From IMG/VR virus record IMGVR_UViG_3300048023_000466, positions 1-36,511 of that record: 36,511 nucleotides of DNA. One strand, 5' to 3'. Below, in pieces: positions 22,208 to 28,254 of the stretch (its first letter is position 1; every line of letters begins with the position of its first letter). Both the position numbers and the translations under genes were made by a program. This stretch comes from a virus. The notes below the pieces were generated by a model. That model ran no database searches and had not been told where the DNA came from. It was given only the letters and a program-made list of their open reading frames with translations.

Positions 22208-22953
22208 GCGTTGATCTCGCGCGCTTCTGAGATGCCTGCCGCGTTCCACTTCGACAGGACGTGCCCGGCGAGGTACCGGTCGGCCTGCACCATGACGAGC
22301 GACTGACCTTGCATCGCTGCGGTGATTGCCACATACGGGGCCGGATATGGGACGAAGATGCGGTCGTTGGCGAGGTGCTCATACCAGAGCGACCACTCGG
22401 TCATCACGTCTGCGACAACGAGGACGTGCGGGCCGAGCAGCCATGTGCTCCCCTTCTCCGGGATGAAGTCCGGTTCGGCGATGCTTACGTCTTCAAGACC
22501 TTCGAGCGTGCGGGTCTCGTTGATCGCGTCCTCGCCCAACCCTGGCATGTCGAGGTCTTGCAGCAGTAGGTCAAGGTCGTCGCCGTCCCAACCGGTGCCG
22601 AGCAGACCTTCCTCCGACGTTGCGATGTTGCCGAGTAGCTCGGCGAGGAAAGCGTCGTCGTAGCTTGCAAGGTCCGAGGTGCGGTTGTCGGCGATCAAGA
22701 TGCGGCGGGCGGTGTCGTCGTCTACGTCGACCCAGTGGACCGGCACGCGGTCGAGGCCGCAATGCATCGCAGCTTGTAACCGGTGGTTTCCGGCGAGCAC
22801 GTTCCCGGTGGACACCTGCGCGACGAGCGTGCCGTACCAGCCGTTCGCCTCGATCGACTGAATGATCGCGCCGATGTCACCCTGCCGCGGGTTGTCGGGG
22901 TGGACGTTCAACGCCGTCAGCGGCGTCTTTCGGATGCCTGGCTTCTGTTCCAT
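22204..22953 (-). CDS. ParB-like nuclease-domain protein (249 aa), partner of DpdA
   Basis: A 249-residue protein with an N-terminal ParB/sulfiredoxin-type domain: VHPDNPRQGD (residues 17-26), NGWYGTLVAQVSTGNVLAGN and GNHRLQAAMHCG (55-66), VDVDDDTARRILIADNRT. It is not a partition ParB, as no ParA or helix-turn-helix is present. ParB-like proteins next to DpdA occur in bacterial dpd clusters (DpdB) and in mycobacteriophages with this modification, where they are thought to help DpdA act on DNA. It is the first gene of the operon. An in-frame GTG lies three bases upstream. C-terminal residues about 130-249 are specific to this protein and unassigned. Confidence 0.85.
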   Translation of the reverse strand: MEQKPGIRKTPLTALNVHPDNPRQGDIGAIIQSIEANGWYGTLVAQVSTGNVLAGNHRLQAAMHCGLDRVPVHWVDVDDDTARRILIADNRTSDLASYDDAFLAELLGNIATSEEGLLGTGWDGDDLDLLLQDLDMPGLGEDAINETRTLEGLEDVSIAEPDFIPEKGSTWLLGPHVLVVADVMTEWSLWYEHLANDRIFVPYPAPYVAITAAMQGQSLVMVQADRYLAGHVLSKWNAAGISEAREINA

Positions 22954-22986
22954 CACTCGTCAAGCTAACAGCGGCATGTACCGTTC

Positions 22987-23226
22987 GTGGGGATGGACGC
23001 CGTCGGATGGATGAGCGAGGCGCGCTGTCGCGGCGTTTCGCCCGACGTGTTCTACCCGCTAGAACCTAACTTCGCCGACGCGCGGGCGGTGTGCCGTCGC
23101 TGCGCGGTGCAGGCCGAATGTCTGACCTACGCGCTCGACAAGCCTGAACTGTTCGGTGTGTGGGGCGGGAAGTCTCCGCAAGAGCGGGACGACCTTCGAC
23201 GGGAACGGTTCGCGCCCCGAGCCTGA
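22987..23226 (+). CDS. whiB: WhiB-family regulator (77-79 aa)
   Basis: A small iron-sulfur transcription factor of a family restricted to actinobacteria and their phages. The four cysteines are ARC, then VCRRCAVQAEC (Cys-x2-Cys-x5-Cys), followed by the GVWGG turn and a basic end (ERDDLRRERF). The start is GTG at 22987 or, equally likely, ATG at 22993. It is the only rightward gene between 1 and 28314 and is divergent from the ParB-dpdA operon, with about 30 bases between them, so it may act on that shared region. A hairpin overlaps its stop. Phage WhiB proteins can redirect host transcription. Confidence 0.92.
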   Translation: MGMDAVGWMSEARCRGVSPDVFYPLEPNFADARAVCRRCAVQAECLTYALDKPELFGVWGGKSPQERDDLRRERFAPRA

Positions 23227-23253
23227 TAGGGGGAGGGCCAGACTCGGGGCGCG
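23211..23253. terminator. Hairpin terminator at the end of whiB
   Basis: A perfect 11-bp stem, CGCGCCCCGAG (23211-23221) with its complement at 23243-23253, and a 21-nt loop that contains the whiB stop codon. It lies between convergent genes (whiB and the 38-aa membrane protein) and may stop both. Confidence 0.75.
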
Positions 23254-23293
23254 TTGCGGGTCGCTGGTCGTCGTGGTGAGCGACGCGTCTAGA

Positions 23294-23410
23294 TTAGCAC
23301 GACGTCCAACACACAGAGGCGTCATACAACACGTCGAAGCGGGAGAACGCGAGCCAGCCGAGCAACAGCAGACCGATGAGGGCGGCGGTGTCGATGAGGC
23401 GGTCTTTCAT
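23294..23410 (-). CDS. Small single-pass membrane protein (38 aa)
   Basis: A short gene with AGGAG eight bases before its ATG at 23410. The product opens MKDRLIDTAALIGLLLLGWL, one hydrophobic segment at residues 7-22, and ends DASVCWTSC. It overlaps the upstream zinc-binding gene by four bases (ATGA), which supports coding. The function is unknown. Small membrane peptides in early phage regions often affect the host envelope or superinfection, but nothing here decides this. Confidence 0.65.
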   Translation of the reverse strand: MKDRLIDTAALIGLLLLGWLAFSRFDVLYDASVCWTSC

Positions 23411-23664
23411 GATCGTTCTCCTAGCACGCGGCTGCTCTTCGTTCGTCCGGTGTTGAGTCGCCAGAGTGCCCGGTACTCGGACTCGCGGGTGACGCATTCG
23501 TCGCAGCGGCAGCCCTTCGCGTAGCGCTTGCGGGTGCCGTGGATCGGCGGCTGGTGACGTTCGTGCCACTCCTCCTGCATCCGGTCGCGGAGCCGCCGCC
23601 AATGCTGGACGCACAAGCCGCGCGCGTAATACGGCTTGCCGCATCCTTCCATCCCGCAGGTCAT
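23407..23664 (-). CDS. Cys-rich zinc-binding protein (85 aa)
   Basis: The start is the ATG at 23664, overlapping the upstream stop by four bases. The N-terminal MTCGMEGCGKPYYARGLCVQ followed by HW is a common phage zinc-finger pattern (Cys-x4-Cys ... Gly-Leu-Cys-x2-His). A second pair, KGCRCDECV, lies near residue 53. The layout resembles short HNH-like or DNA-binding modules in actinophages, but the catalytic HNH residues are not visible. A nucleic-acid-binding role is likely. Confidence 0.7.
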   Translation of the reverse strand: MTCGMEGCGKPYYARGLCVQHWRRLRDRMQEEWHERHQPPIHGTRKRYAKGCRCDECVTRESEYRALWRLNTGRTKSSRVLGERS

Positions 23665-23885
23665 CCGATCGGCTCCCACTCGGCAAAGTTCAGCTCGAAC
23701 TGTTCGACGGTGAGGCTCATCTCTTCGGCGGCGGTGACGAGGTCGCTGTTGACGAGGCTGATGCGGACGTTGGCGGCGAGGTCGGACAGGTGGCAGAGCT
23801 TGTCGATGATGTCTTCGTCGTCGTGGCATCCGAACAGGTTCGCCATCGTCGAGACGATGTTGATGGTGCGGCGTGGGTCCCTCAC
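23661..23885 (-). CDS. Small acidic protein (74 aa)
   Basis: A GTG start at 23885 is chosen because AAGGAG lies eight bases upstream and the start overlaps the upstream stop (GTGA). The product opens with a basic stretch (RDPRRTINIVSTMANLFG) and continues with helices rich in Asp, Glu and Leu (DEDIIDKLCHLSDLAANV). No family is recognised. It belongs to a chain of overlapping small early genes from 25170 to 23294. Confidence 0.6.
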   Translation of the reverse strand: MRDPRRTINIVSTMANLFGCHDDEDIIDKLCHLSDLAANVRISLVNSDLVTAAEEMSLTVEQFELNFAEWEPIG

Positions 23886-24220
23886 GACACCGACTCCTTG
23901 ACGTACTCGGTCATGTGGCGACCGATCGAAGCGTCGTCGATTCGCCACCACGACCCAACGTCCTGCAGCATAAGCGAGCAGTCCTTCCACATCGGGTCGC
24001 GGAAGCCGGTCGCGTTGTGCACGACGTTCGTGGCCCACTCCCGGAAGCGACGGACGACCTCGTCGCCGACGACGGCCGGGTGGTAGCCCAGCTCGACCAT
24101 CGGGCGGGCCACCTCGAGCGCCCGCTTGAGAAGCGTCTCGGTCTGGGTGATGTGGGTGTAGAAGGCCCACGTCTCGTAGTTCGTGTGCCCGTTGTGTTCT
24201 TCGGTGCTGCGCTCCCACAT
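23882..24220 (-). CDS. Conserved phage protein with NYETW motif (112 aa)
   Basis: A 112-residue protein starting at the ATG at 24220 (TGATG overlap). It contains GHTNYETWAFYTHITQTE, a recurrent motif of small phage and plasmid proteins (usually N-x-E-T-W followed by a helix) of unknown function. The rest is helical with several Trp residues (DPMWKDCSLMLQDVGSWWRI). It is soluble, with no catalytic motif. Confidence that it is a real gene is high from the motif and the tight overlaps. Confidence 0.72.
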   Translation of the reverse strand: MWERSTEEHNGHTNYETWAFYTHITQTETLLKRALEVARPMVELGYHPAVVGDEVVRRFREWATNVVHNATGFRDPMWKDCSLMLQDVGSWWRIDDASIGRHMTEYVKESVS

Positions 24221-24726
24221 CACGCCACCTCCACGTTGTCGAGGTGAGTCCACCCGGTCGGGCGGGGCGTGCCGAGACCGGCGCAGATCGAGTAGTCGCC
24301 GAGCGTGGCGCGGAGGTGCTCCGGGACCCACTCGGTGACGGTCTTCACGTCGCGCACCTCGACCTTGCGGACGGTGTAGCGGCCGAGCTTCTTGTACTCG
24401 TCGGTGACCCGGACGAAGACCCGGAGGCCGGTGTTACTGAACTCGGCGAACTGCCACCCGGCGTCCGCGATGGTGGTGTCGACCGTCGCGCGGTTGAGGT
24501 AGTCGTCGCCGAGCACGAGAACGCAGCGGCCGTTGAGCTTGCGAGCGTCGAGCGCGACGAGCGTGCCGGGCTTGATCCGCGGCGTGGCGGCGAGCGACGG
24601 GTCGCAGTCGTGGCCGTAGTGCCACTCGTTCGCCGCGTCTGCGTCGAGCAGGTCGAACGCTCTGCCGCATTCTTCGCAGCGGGCATATCCCCAGTCTTGC
24701 GGGGCGGGTGTGGTGGTTGTTTCCAT
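24220..24726 (-). CDS. Unknown protein with N-terminal zinc-finger-like region (168 aa)
   Basis: The start is the ATG at 24726 with AAAGGA upstream. Residues 12-40 contain YARCEECGRAFDLLDAD then HYGHDCDP, a probable zinc site (Cys-x2-Cys ... His-x2-Asp-Cys). The remaining part is beta-rich (LNGRCVLVLGDDYLNRATV; LRVFVRVTDEYKKLGRYTV). It may bind nucleic acid. No family is recognised. Confidence 0.68.
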   Translation of the reverse strand: METTTTPAPQDWGYARCEECGRAFDLLDADAANEWHYGHDCDPSLAATPRIKPGTLVALDARKLNGRCVLVLGDDYLNRATVDTTIADAGWQFAEFSNTGLRVFVRVTDEYKKLGRYTVRKVEVRDVKTVTEWVPEHLRATLGDYSICAGLGTPRPTGWTHLDNVEVA

Positions 24727-24745
24727 GGTGAGTGTCCTTTCGGGA

Positions 24746-24913
24746 CTAGAGGTGCCCGTTGAGGGCGATGTGAAGTTCGGCTGCGGCCTGCTCAAGACTG
24801 GCGGCAGGGTTGTCGTATGCGTCGAGCAGTTCTTGTGCTGCATCGACGACGAAGTCCTCGAACATCTCCGGGTCGGCGACGATCATGCGGGCGGTGTTGA
24901 GCGGAGCGTTCAT
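24746..24913 (-). CDS. Small helical protein (55 aa)
   Basis: A short gene starting at the ATG at 24913, overlapping the upstream stop (TGATG), and ending at TAG 24748-24746. The product opens MNAPLNTARMIVADPEMFED and is a mostly helical, acidic protein. There is no recognised family. The frame is open across the only gap in this chain and the overlap is typical of this genome, so it is likely real. Confidence 0.6.
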   Translation of the reverse strand: MNAPLNTARMIVADPEMFEDFVVDAAQELLDAYDNPAASLEQAAAELHIALNGHL

Positions 24914-25170
24914 CAGCAGCCCGCTCCCTCGTGGCTGACCGCCACCTCGAGGAAGTCGCGCGCGGACTCGAGCGTCTTGCGGACGTGCTTGAGGTTGGCG
25001 ACGTTGCCGTAGTTGATCTGGCCGACGCCGTTCAGGTCGGCTTCGGAGTTGAGGGCGTGCGCGATGAGCAGGTGTTGCAGGTCTTCGACCAGCTCGCCGA
25101 CGGCGATGTGCTCGGCGCGGTAGGACTCGGTGAAGCCGAGGCGGTTGGTGGGGCGGGTGCTGTTGGTCAT
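24913..25170 (-). CDS. Early gene of unknown function (85 aa), leaderless
   Basis: The first gene of a leftward early transcript. The ATG at 25170 lies six bases after a GATAAT box with no Shine-Dalgarno sequence. The product opens MTNSTRPTNRLGFTESYRAE and is helical (AVGELVEDLQHLLIAHAL; LKHVRKTLESARDFLEV), probably a small coiled-coil protein. The family is not recognised. It is expressed from the same promoter element as the genes at 8585 and 30994, so it is probably an early host-takeover or regulatory gene. Confidence 0.72.
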   Translation of the reverse strand: MTNSTRPTNRLGFTESYRAEHIAVGELVEDLQHLLIAHALNSEADLNGVGQINYGNVANLKHVRKTLESARDFLEVAVSHEGAGC

Positions 25171-25213
25171 GACTTCATTATCATGCCGACGATTGACAAC
25201 TTGCAACGATCAA
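25171..25213 (-). promoter_or_regulatory. Early promoter/operator, leaderless
   Basis: Minus strand TTGCAA (25206-25201), 18 bp, GATAAT (25182-25177), 6 nt, ATG at 25170. The 22-bp element at 25192-25213 is identical to that at 31048-31069. Confidence 0.85.
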
Positions 25214-25229
25214 CCGTGACGAATGTTTG

Positions 25230-25325
25230 TGTCTGGCCGAGGTGTTTCATGCGGCAACAACCGGCGCTCCGCAGCGCACTAGGCCGGTCCGCGGCTCTCC
25301 CGCGGCACCATGCCTCGGCCAGACA
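25230..25325. other. Structured intergenic element with 13-bp terminal inverted repeat
   Basis: A 96-bp segment in the only sizeable gene-free stretch of the small-gene region (25214-25334). Its ends are perfect 13-bp inverted repeats (TGTCTGGCCGAGG at 25230-25242; complement at 25313-25325). Inside are three further hairpins: TGTT/AACA (25243-25259), ACCGGC/GCCGGT (25260-25288) and CCGCGG/CCGCGG (25289-25305). The predicted shape is a cross or cloverleaf. It is not a tRNA: the arms and loops have the wrong sizes. It could be a terminator for the gene ending at 25335, a structured RNA, or an origin-like element. Confidence 0.7.
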
Positions 25326-25334
25326 GTTCTGATA

Positions 25335-25730
25335 CTAGCGGACCTGAACGGAGAGCGACTCGCTGGTCGTTTCCGCGAACTCGTCCGGGTCGAGGCCACG
25401 CTCGCGCAGTGCGCCGACTCGCCAGTAACTAATCCCGGCGCAGTCGCGCAGCGCGCGGGTGACGACCTGCCACGACGGCTCGACCTCTCCGGTGTCCGGG
25501 TCGATCACCCGTTCGTCGAGGGCACGCGACACGACATGCTTCGTTGCCTCTTCGTGGTCCCACTTGCGGTTGCGGCGCTTCGACACCTCGACGAGTCCGA
25601 AGGTGGTTTCGGTCTTGCGACCCGGCGCTGCAGCGTGCACGGCTTCAACCAGTTCGCGCTCACGATCACGAAGCTCGGCGATGCGGGCGCGCGTGTCGAG
25701 CAGGTCGGCGACAAGCTCATCAAACGTCAT
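25335..25730 (-). CDS. Coiled-coil phage protein (131 aa)
   Basis: The ATG at 25730 has GGAGG seven bases upstream. Residues 1-35 form a coiled coil (TFDELVADLLDTRARIAELR...). Then come ETTFGLVEVSKRRNRKWDHE and DPDTGEVEPSWQVVTRAL. I have a sense of similar proteins in actinophage early regions, with a basic central patch suited to DNA binding, but no named family. It is coupled to the upstream gene. Confidence 0.7.
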   Translation of the reverse strand: MTFDELVADLLDTRARIAELRDRERELVEAVHAAAPGRKTETTFGLVEVSKRRNRKWDHEEATKHVVSRALDERVIDPDTGEVEPSWQVVTRALRDCAGISYWRVGALRERGLDPDEFAETTSESLSVQVR

Positions 25731-26122
25731 CACACCGCCTCCGTCCCGTAGCGCATCACGAACAAGGTCGGGTCCCAGATCGGTTCGTCCTCGTCCCCGT
25801 AGAGCACGCTGACGCCACCGGCCGAGTGCAGCACGAGGCAGGGGACGCCGTCCCGGTGCGGCAGCGGCGGGGCGATCAGAGTTCCCGCTTCACGCTCGCA
25901 GGCTGCGAACAACAGCGAGGCGATGAACACACCGCCCGGTATGTCGCTCATGCTGATCCCGAAGTCGGACGTGTGGCCGATCGTGTCGGCGATCATGGCG
26001 AGCACGTCGCGCGGCGTCAGCAGGGAGAACAGCAGCGTGTAAGACCACACGTCGTGTTCGCCGATGTGCTCGACGCGGATGGCCGCGGTGTCGTCGGCGA
26101 CCGGTTCCCAAGAGACGGTCAT
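25730..26122 (-). CDS. Unknown protein (130 aa)
   Basis: It starts at the ATG at 26122, overlapping the ArdA-like gene's stop by four bases (ATGA). The product (MTVSWEPVADDTAAIRVEHI...) has alternating strands and a helical middle section (TLLFSLLTPRDVLAMIADTI), and ends YGTEAV. There is no metal or membrane motif. Its position directly after ArdA suggests a related antidefence or accessory role, by context only. Confidence 0.65.
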   Translation of the reverse strand: MTVSWEPVADDTAAIRVEHIGEHDVWSYTLLFSLLTPRDVLAMIADTIGHTSDFGISMSDIPGGVFIASLLFAACEREAGTLIAPPLPHRDGVPCLVLHSAGGVSVLYGDEDEPIWDPTLFVMRYGTEAV

Positions 26123-26469
26123 TCTGGGTCTGCCTCTGTCCGGGTCATGATGACCGGACCGACCTTCTTCGGCTCTTCGTCGGTCTGAAAGACCCACACG
26201 CCGGTCGGGTGGCCGATGGACAAGAAGCAGCCGCCGAGGCCGAAGACCCATTCGATGTAGGCGTCGGCGTTGAAGAACGGGACGAGCATGTCCGGCAGGC
26301 CGTGCTCCCACGTCGCCCGGTCGTAGGCGAACCGGGTGAGGTTGGGCCACTCGCCGAGGTACGCGTCCTCGAACGATTCGGCTGCGACCTCGAGGCTCTG
26401 CTCGTTGATGCGCGCCCACGCTTCGAGCGCGGGCCAGTCGTGCGACGCGATGCGGTCGAGTGCTTCCAT
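26119..26469 (-). CDS. ardA: ArdA-type antirestriction protein, short (116 aa)
   Basis: A small acidic protein similar to the C-terminal part of ArdA, the DNA mimic that blocks type I restriction enzymes. Matching features are SFEDAYLGEWPNLTRFAYD (ArdA 'F-x-D-x-Y-x-G-E-x' segment), then LPDMLVPFFNADAYIEWVFG (counterpart of 'L-x-x-Y-I-D-x-E-x-Y'), and GVWVFQTD near the end. Net charge is strongly negative, as needed for DNA mimicry. At 116 residues it is shorter than typical ArdA (about 165), lacking the N-terminal domain. It overlaps both neighbours by a few bases. It fits with the DNA-modification operon as a second antirestriction layer. Confidence 0.78.
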   Translation of the reverse strand: MEALDRIASHDWPALEAWARINEQSLEVAAESFEDAYLGEWPNLTRFAYDRATWEHGLPDMLVPFFNADAYIEWVFGLGGCFLSIGHPTGVWVFQTDEEPKKVGPVIMTRTEADPE

Positions 26470-26717
26470 CAGAACGCACCTGCCTCGAACGGCTCGTCGC
26501 CCTCGACGGTGATGCCGCGGGCGCGAGCGTCTTGCTCCCACATGCGCTGCTCGGCGAGCAGGAGTGTGTCGAGCAGGTCTTGAAGCCGGTGCCCGAACGG
26601 ACTGCCCGACTTGCGTTGGTCTGCTTCGTAGCCTCGGACGGCTCCGATGAGGTTGTGGAGGTCTCCGGCCTTCGCCTCGAGGACGACCCGGTCGGGATGT
26701 GCGACTGCGATCTTCAT
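26469..26717 (-). CDS. Small helical protein (82 aa)
   Basis: It starts at the ATG at 26717 (ATGA overlap) and ends in the start of the ArdA-like gene. The product opens MKIAVAHPDRVVLEAKAGDL, then GAVRGYEADQRKSGSPFGHR and a helical end. No family is recognised. It is coupled on both sides, so probably expressed with ArdA. Confidence 0.62.
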   Translation of the reverse strand: MKIAVAHPDRVVLEAKAGDLHNLIGAVRGYEADQRKSGSPFGHRLQDLLDTLLLAEQRMWEQDARARGITVEGDEPFEAGAF

Positions 26718-27058
26718 GCTGCGACCTGCTTCTCGGTGAGGGCGGCGGCGATCGCTTCGGCAATCTCGATCGGGAGGAACAGGTGCTCGTGTGCGGTGAG
26801 GTTGACGACGACGTAGCGGGAGCCGTCGTCGCTCGTCTTCACCTCGGCGGTGAGCTGGTCCTCGTCCTCGACCCCACCGGTGCAGACGTGGACGTAGCGG
26901 GAGAAGAAGCGGCCGCCGTCGTAGCTGGTCGTCCGCTCGGCGACGAGCTTCGACGAGTAGGCCGTGGTCTCGTACTCGGTGCCGCTGTCGAGCGTGTCGG
27001 TCGAGGTGTCGAGCCGGACGCCGGTGGCGTCGTGTCGGATCGTATGGATGTTGGTCAT
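26714..27058 (-). CDS. Unknown beta-rich protein (114 aa)
   Basis: A 114-residue protein with a good ribosome site (GGAGG) before its ATG at 27058. It is rich in Thr, Asp and Glu, with GGRFFSRYVHVCTGGVEDE and GSRYVVVNLTAHEHLFLPIE, mainly strands. It is the first gene of the cluster that includes ArdA. No family is recognised. Its upstream neighbour is separated by a hairpin, so this cluster either starts here or depends on read-through. Confidence 0.68.
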   Translation of the reverse strand: MTNIHTIRHDATGVRLDTSTDTLDSGTEYETTAYSSKLVAERTTSYDGGRFFSRYVHVCTGGVEDEDQLTAEVKTSDDGSRYVVVNLTAHEHLFLPIEIAEAIAAALTEKQVAA

Positions 27059-27105
27059 GTTGCCCTCCCTGGGCGGTAGGTGGTCGGACCGATAAGTCCG
27101 GGAGG

Positions 27106-27133
27106 GCGACCGGCCGGGGGGAGCCGGTCGCCA
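27106..27133 (-). terminator. Hairpin after the 70-aa early gene
   Basis: A perfect 10-bp stem, GGCGACCGGC (27106-27115) with its complement at 27124-27133, and an 8-nt loop. It lies 12 bases after the stop at 27145 on the minus strand. A weaker 5-bp hairpin (CGGAC/GTCCG) follows. Confidence 0.72.
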
Positions 27134-27144
27134 ACCCGCACCGA

Positions 27145-27357
27145 TCAGCCGAAGCGTCGGTCGCGAGCCGCGTCAAGCATCTCGCGCACCTCTGGGGTCC
27201 GGGTCGCAGCGACCGCCCATTCGGGCACAAGCGCAGTCAGGCAGTCCGCTGGACTCTGCGGACGCACCGAAGCGTTCGCGAGATATGGATGATCGGCTGG
27301 GCGACCGGCTGCTTTCCATGCGGCTCGGTCAGCGAGGAACTGGTCGATGTCGGACAT
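27145..27357 (-). CDS. Early gene of unknown function (70 aa)
   Basis: The ATG at 27357 has GAGGAGG eight bases upstream and sits in a transcript that begins near 27399, giving a leader of about 40 nt. The frame is open upstream to another ATG at 27399. The product (MSDIDQFLADRAAWKAAGRP...) is a small, Ala/Arg/Asp-rich helical protein ending DAARDRRFG. The family is unknown. It has its own promoter with the early operator and its own terminator, a one-gene unit. Confidence 0.68.
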   Translation of the reverse strand: MSDIDQFLADRAAWKAAGRPADHPYLANASVRPQSPADCLTALVPEWAVAATRTPEVREMLDAARDRRFG

Positions 27358-27399
27358 GGGCGGGACCTCCTCGGGTCGCGGTAGGGGCGGTGTTGCCAT

Positions 27400-27441
27400 G
27401 CGCCGATCATCGGCCATGTGTTGACAATGGTCAACGATCAA
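27400..27441 (-). promoter_or_regulatory. Early promoter/operator with perfect dyad
   Basis: Minus strand TTGACC (27434-27429), 17 bp, GATGAT (27411-27406), 6 nt, ATG at 27399. The operator here has a perfect dyad, GTTGAC, four bases, GTCAAC (27420-27435), the most symmetric of the group, followed by the shared CAACGATCA part. Confidence 0.75.
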
Positions 27442-27592
27442 CGTGCAACCGCTTCGGTTCTCCGAACCTTTCCCTGCGGGTCGGCGAATCTCGCCATGCC
27501 TCGCGGCACTCGTGGCAGCAGAAGAACAACGCGCGCGATGGGTCGCCGCACCACTTGCATTCGTAGCGGGGTTCACTCTCGGCGGCGTGCAC
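27431..27592 (-). CDS. Small zinc-finger protein (53 aa)
   Basis: A short gene with a GTG start at 27592 (a stop codon lies four codons upstream, so no earlier start is possible) and TGA at 27433-27431, inside the next promoter. The product contains YECKWCGDPSRALFFCCHEC then REAW, two cysteine pairs with a His, matching the 'C-x2-C ... F-C-x-x-x-C-R-x-x-W' finger common in small phage proteins. It probably binds nucleic acid or protein. It overlaps the 28-aa gene by 20 bases. Confidence 0.58.
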   Translation of the reverse strand: MHAAESEPRYECKWCGDPSRALFFCCHECREAWRDSPTRRERFGEPKRLHVDR

Positions 27593-27659
27593 CTTCTGAG
27601 ACTAGCAACATGAAGCCGAGCAGCAGGGCGAGCGCGAGATAAGCCTGCGGGGTCGTCAT
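27573..27659 (-). CDS. Tiny membrane peptide (28 aa)
   Basis: It starts at the ATG at 27659 in a four-base overlap with the upstream RHH gene stop and ends at TGA 27575-27573. The product opens MTTPQAYLALALLLGFMLLV, one hydrophobic helix, then a basic tail (SEGARRRE). Such size makes it uncertain; the ATGA coupling and membrane-like composition are the only support. Confidence 0.42.
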   Translation of the reverse strand: MTTPQAYLALALLLGFMLLVSEGARRRE

Positions 27660-27811
27660 ACGAACTCATCGCCAACCTTGACGAGGTTGTAGATCGCGTA
27701 GCGCAGAGCCTTCGACCGGCTCATCGAATGACGTTCGGCGAACTGGTCGAGCGCCTCGATGATCGCGACGTCCATCTTCGCGCTGATCCATTCTTTGTCG
27801 GAGCCGCTCAT
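27656..27811 (-). CDS. Ribbon-helix-helix regulator (51 aa)
   Basis: A 51-residue protein (ATG at 27811, four-base overlap with the upstream gene) with an Arc/CopG-like layout: a strand WISAKMDVAI, helix IEALDQFAERH, turn SMSRSKAL and helix RYAIYNLVKV. The S-R-S-K-A turn is the hallmark of RHH DNA-binding proteins, which bind dyads as dimers. It is co-transcribed with the winged-helix protein from the divergent control region and is one candidate for the factor that reads the shared early operator. Confidence 0.85.
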   Translation of the reverse strand: MSGSDKEWISAKMDVAIIEALDQFAERHSMSRSKALRYAIYNLVKVGDEFV

Positions 27812-28254
27812 GACGCCACCTCCGGTCGAAGCAGATGCAGATACGGGTTCGCCGGTCGACCGGTCCGTTCGATCATGGTCTCGCCGAGCGCGGTGATCTT
27901 GTGAACGCGGCCGGTGTTGCCGTTCGTCGTCTCGCGCGTGGCGATGTTGCCGAAGCGGTCGAGCGCGTAGGTGACGAACCCGTCTTCGTGCAGCTCGCCG
28001 AGGCGGGTCGCGGTCTGGTTCGGTGACCGGTCGAGAAGCTCGGCGATCTGTCGAGCGGTCATCGGGCCGCGGTACGACAGCGCGACGAGGACTTTCATCC
28101 GCTGCGATCCCTTTCGGGGTGTCGTGCCTGCCTTCCTCGAGGTGGCCGGGTGCGATGCTCCCGTCTTGCCTTCGCGCTCGAGTCGAGCAGTCATGTCGGT
28201 GGTGCTGATGAGGCCGGAGCCGCAGCACGTTGGGCATTGAATCATGTGTTCCAT
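27808..28254 (-). CDS. Winged-helix regulator with N-terminal zinc motif (148 aa)
   Basis: A 148-residue protein starting at the ATG at 28254, seven bases after a TACGCT box (leaderless). Residues 4-15 hold MIQCPTCCGSGLI, a Cys-x2-Cys pair of the zinc-knuckle type. Residues about 53-125 form a winged helix: MKVLVALSYRGPMTARQIAE, LLDRSPNQTATRLGELHEDG (recognition helix) and a wing ending RVHKITALGETMIERTG. It resembles MarR-like phage regulators. It is divergent from the recombination operon across a 60-bp region with overlapping promoters, as a repressor would be. Confidence 0.82.
   Translation of the reverse strand: MEHMIQCPTCCGSGLISTTDMTARLEREGKTGASHPATSRKAGTTPRKGSQRMKVLVALSYRGPMTARQIAELLDRSPNQTATRLGELHEDGFVTYALDRFGNIATRETTNGNTGRVHKITALGETMIERTGRPANPYLHLLRPEVAS

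Noticed and set aside
22204-22953. Plasmid-type ParB with centromere
   Set aside because: No ParA, no DNA-binding helix-turn-helix of true ParB, and the gene is part of the dpdA operon.
23661-24218. Long leftward frame of 185 aa
   Set aside because: Only the last 74 codons carry a ribosome site and fit between neighbours; the upstream part is a shadow of the gene at 23882-24220.
25192-25213. Actinobacterial LexA (SOS) box
   Set aside because: The usual GAAC-N4-GTTC form is absent; the element has TTGACAA and CAACGATCA parts and a different spacing.
25230-25325. tRNA gene
   Set aside because: The terminal stem is 13 bp, there is no TTCGA loop, and the arms do not have tRNA sizes.
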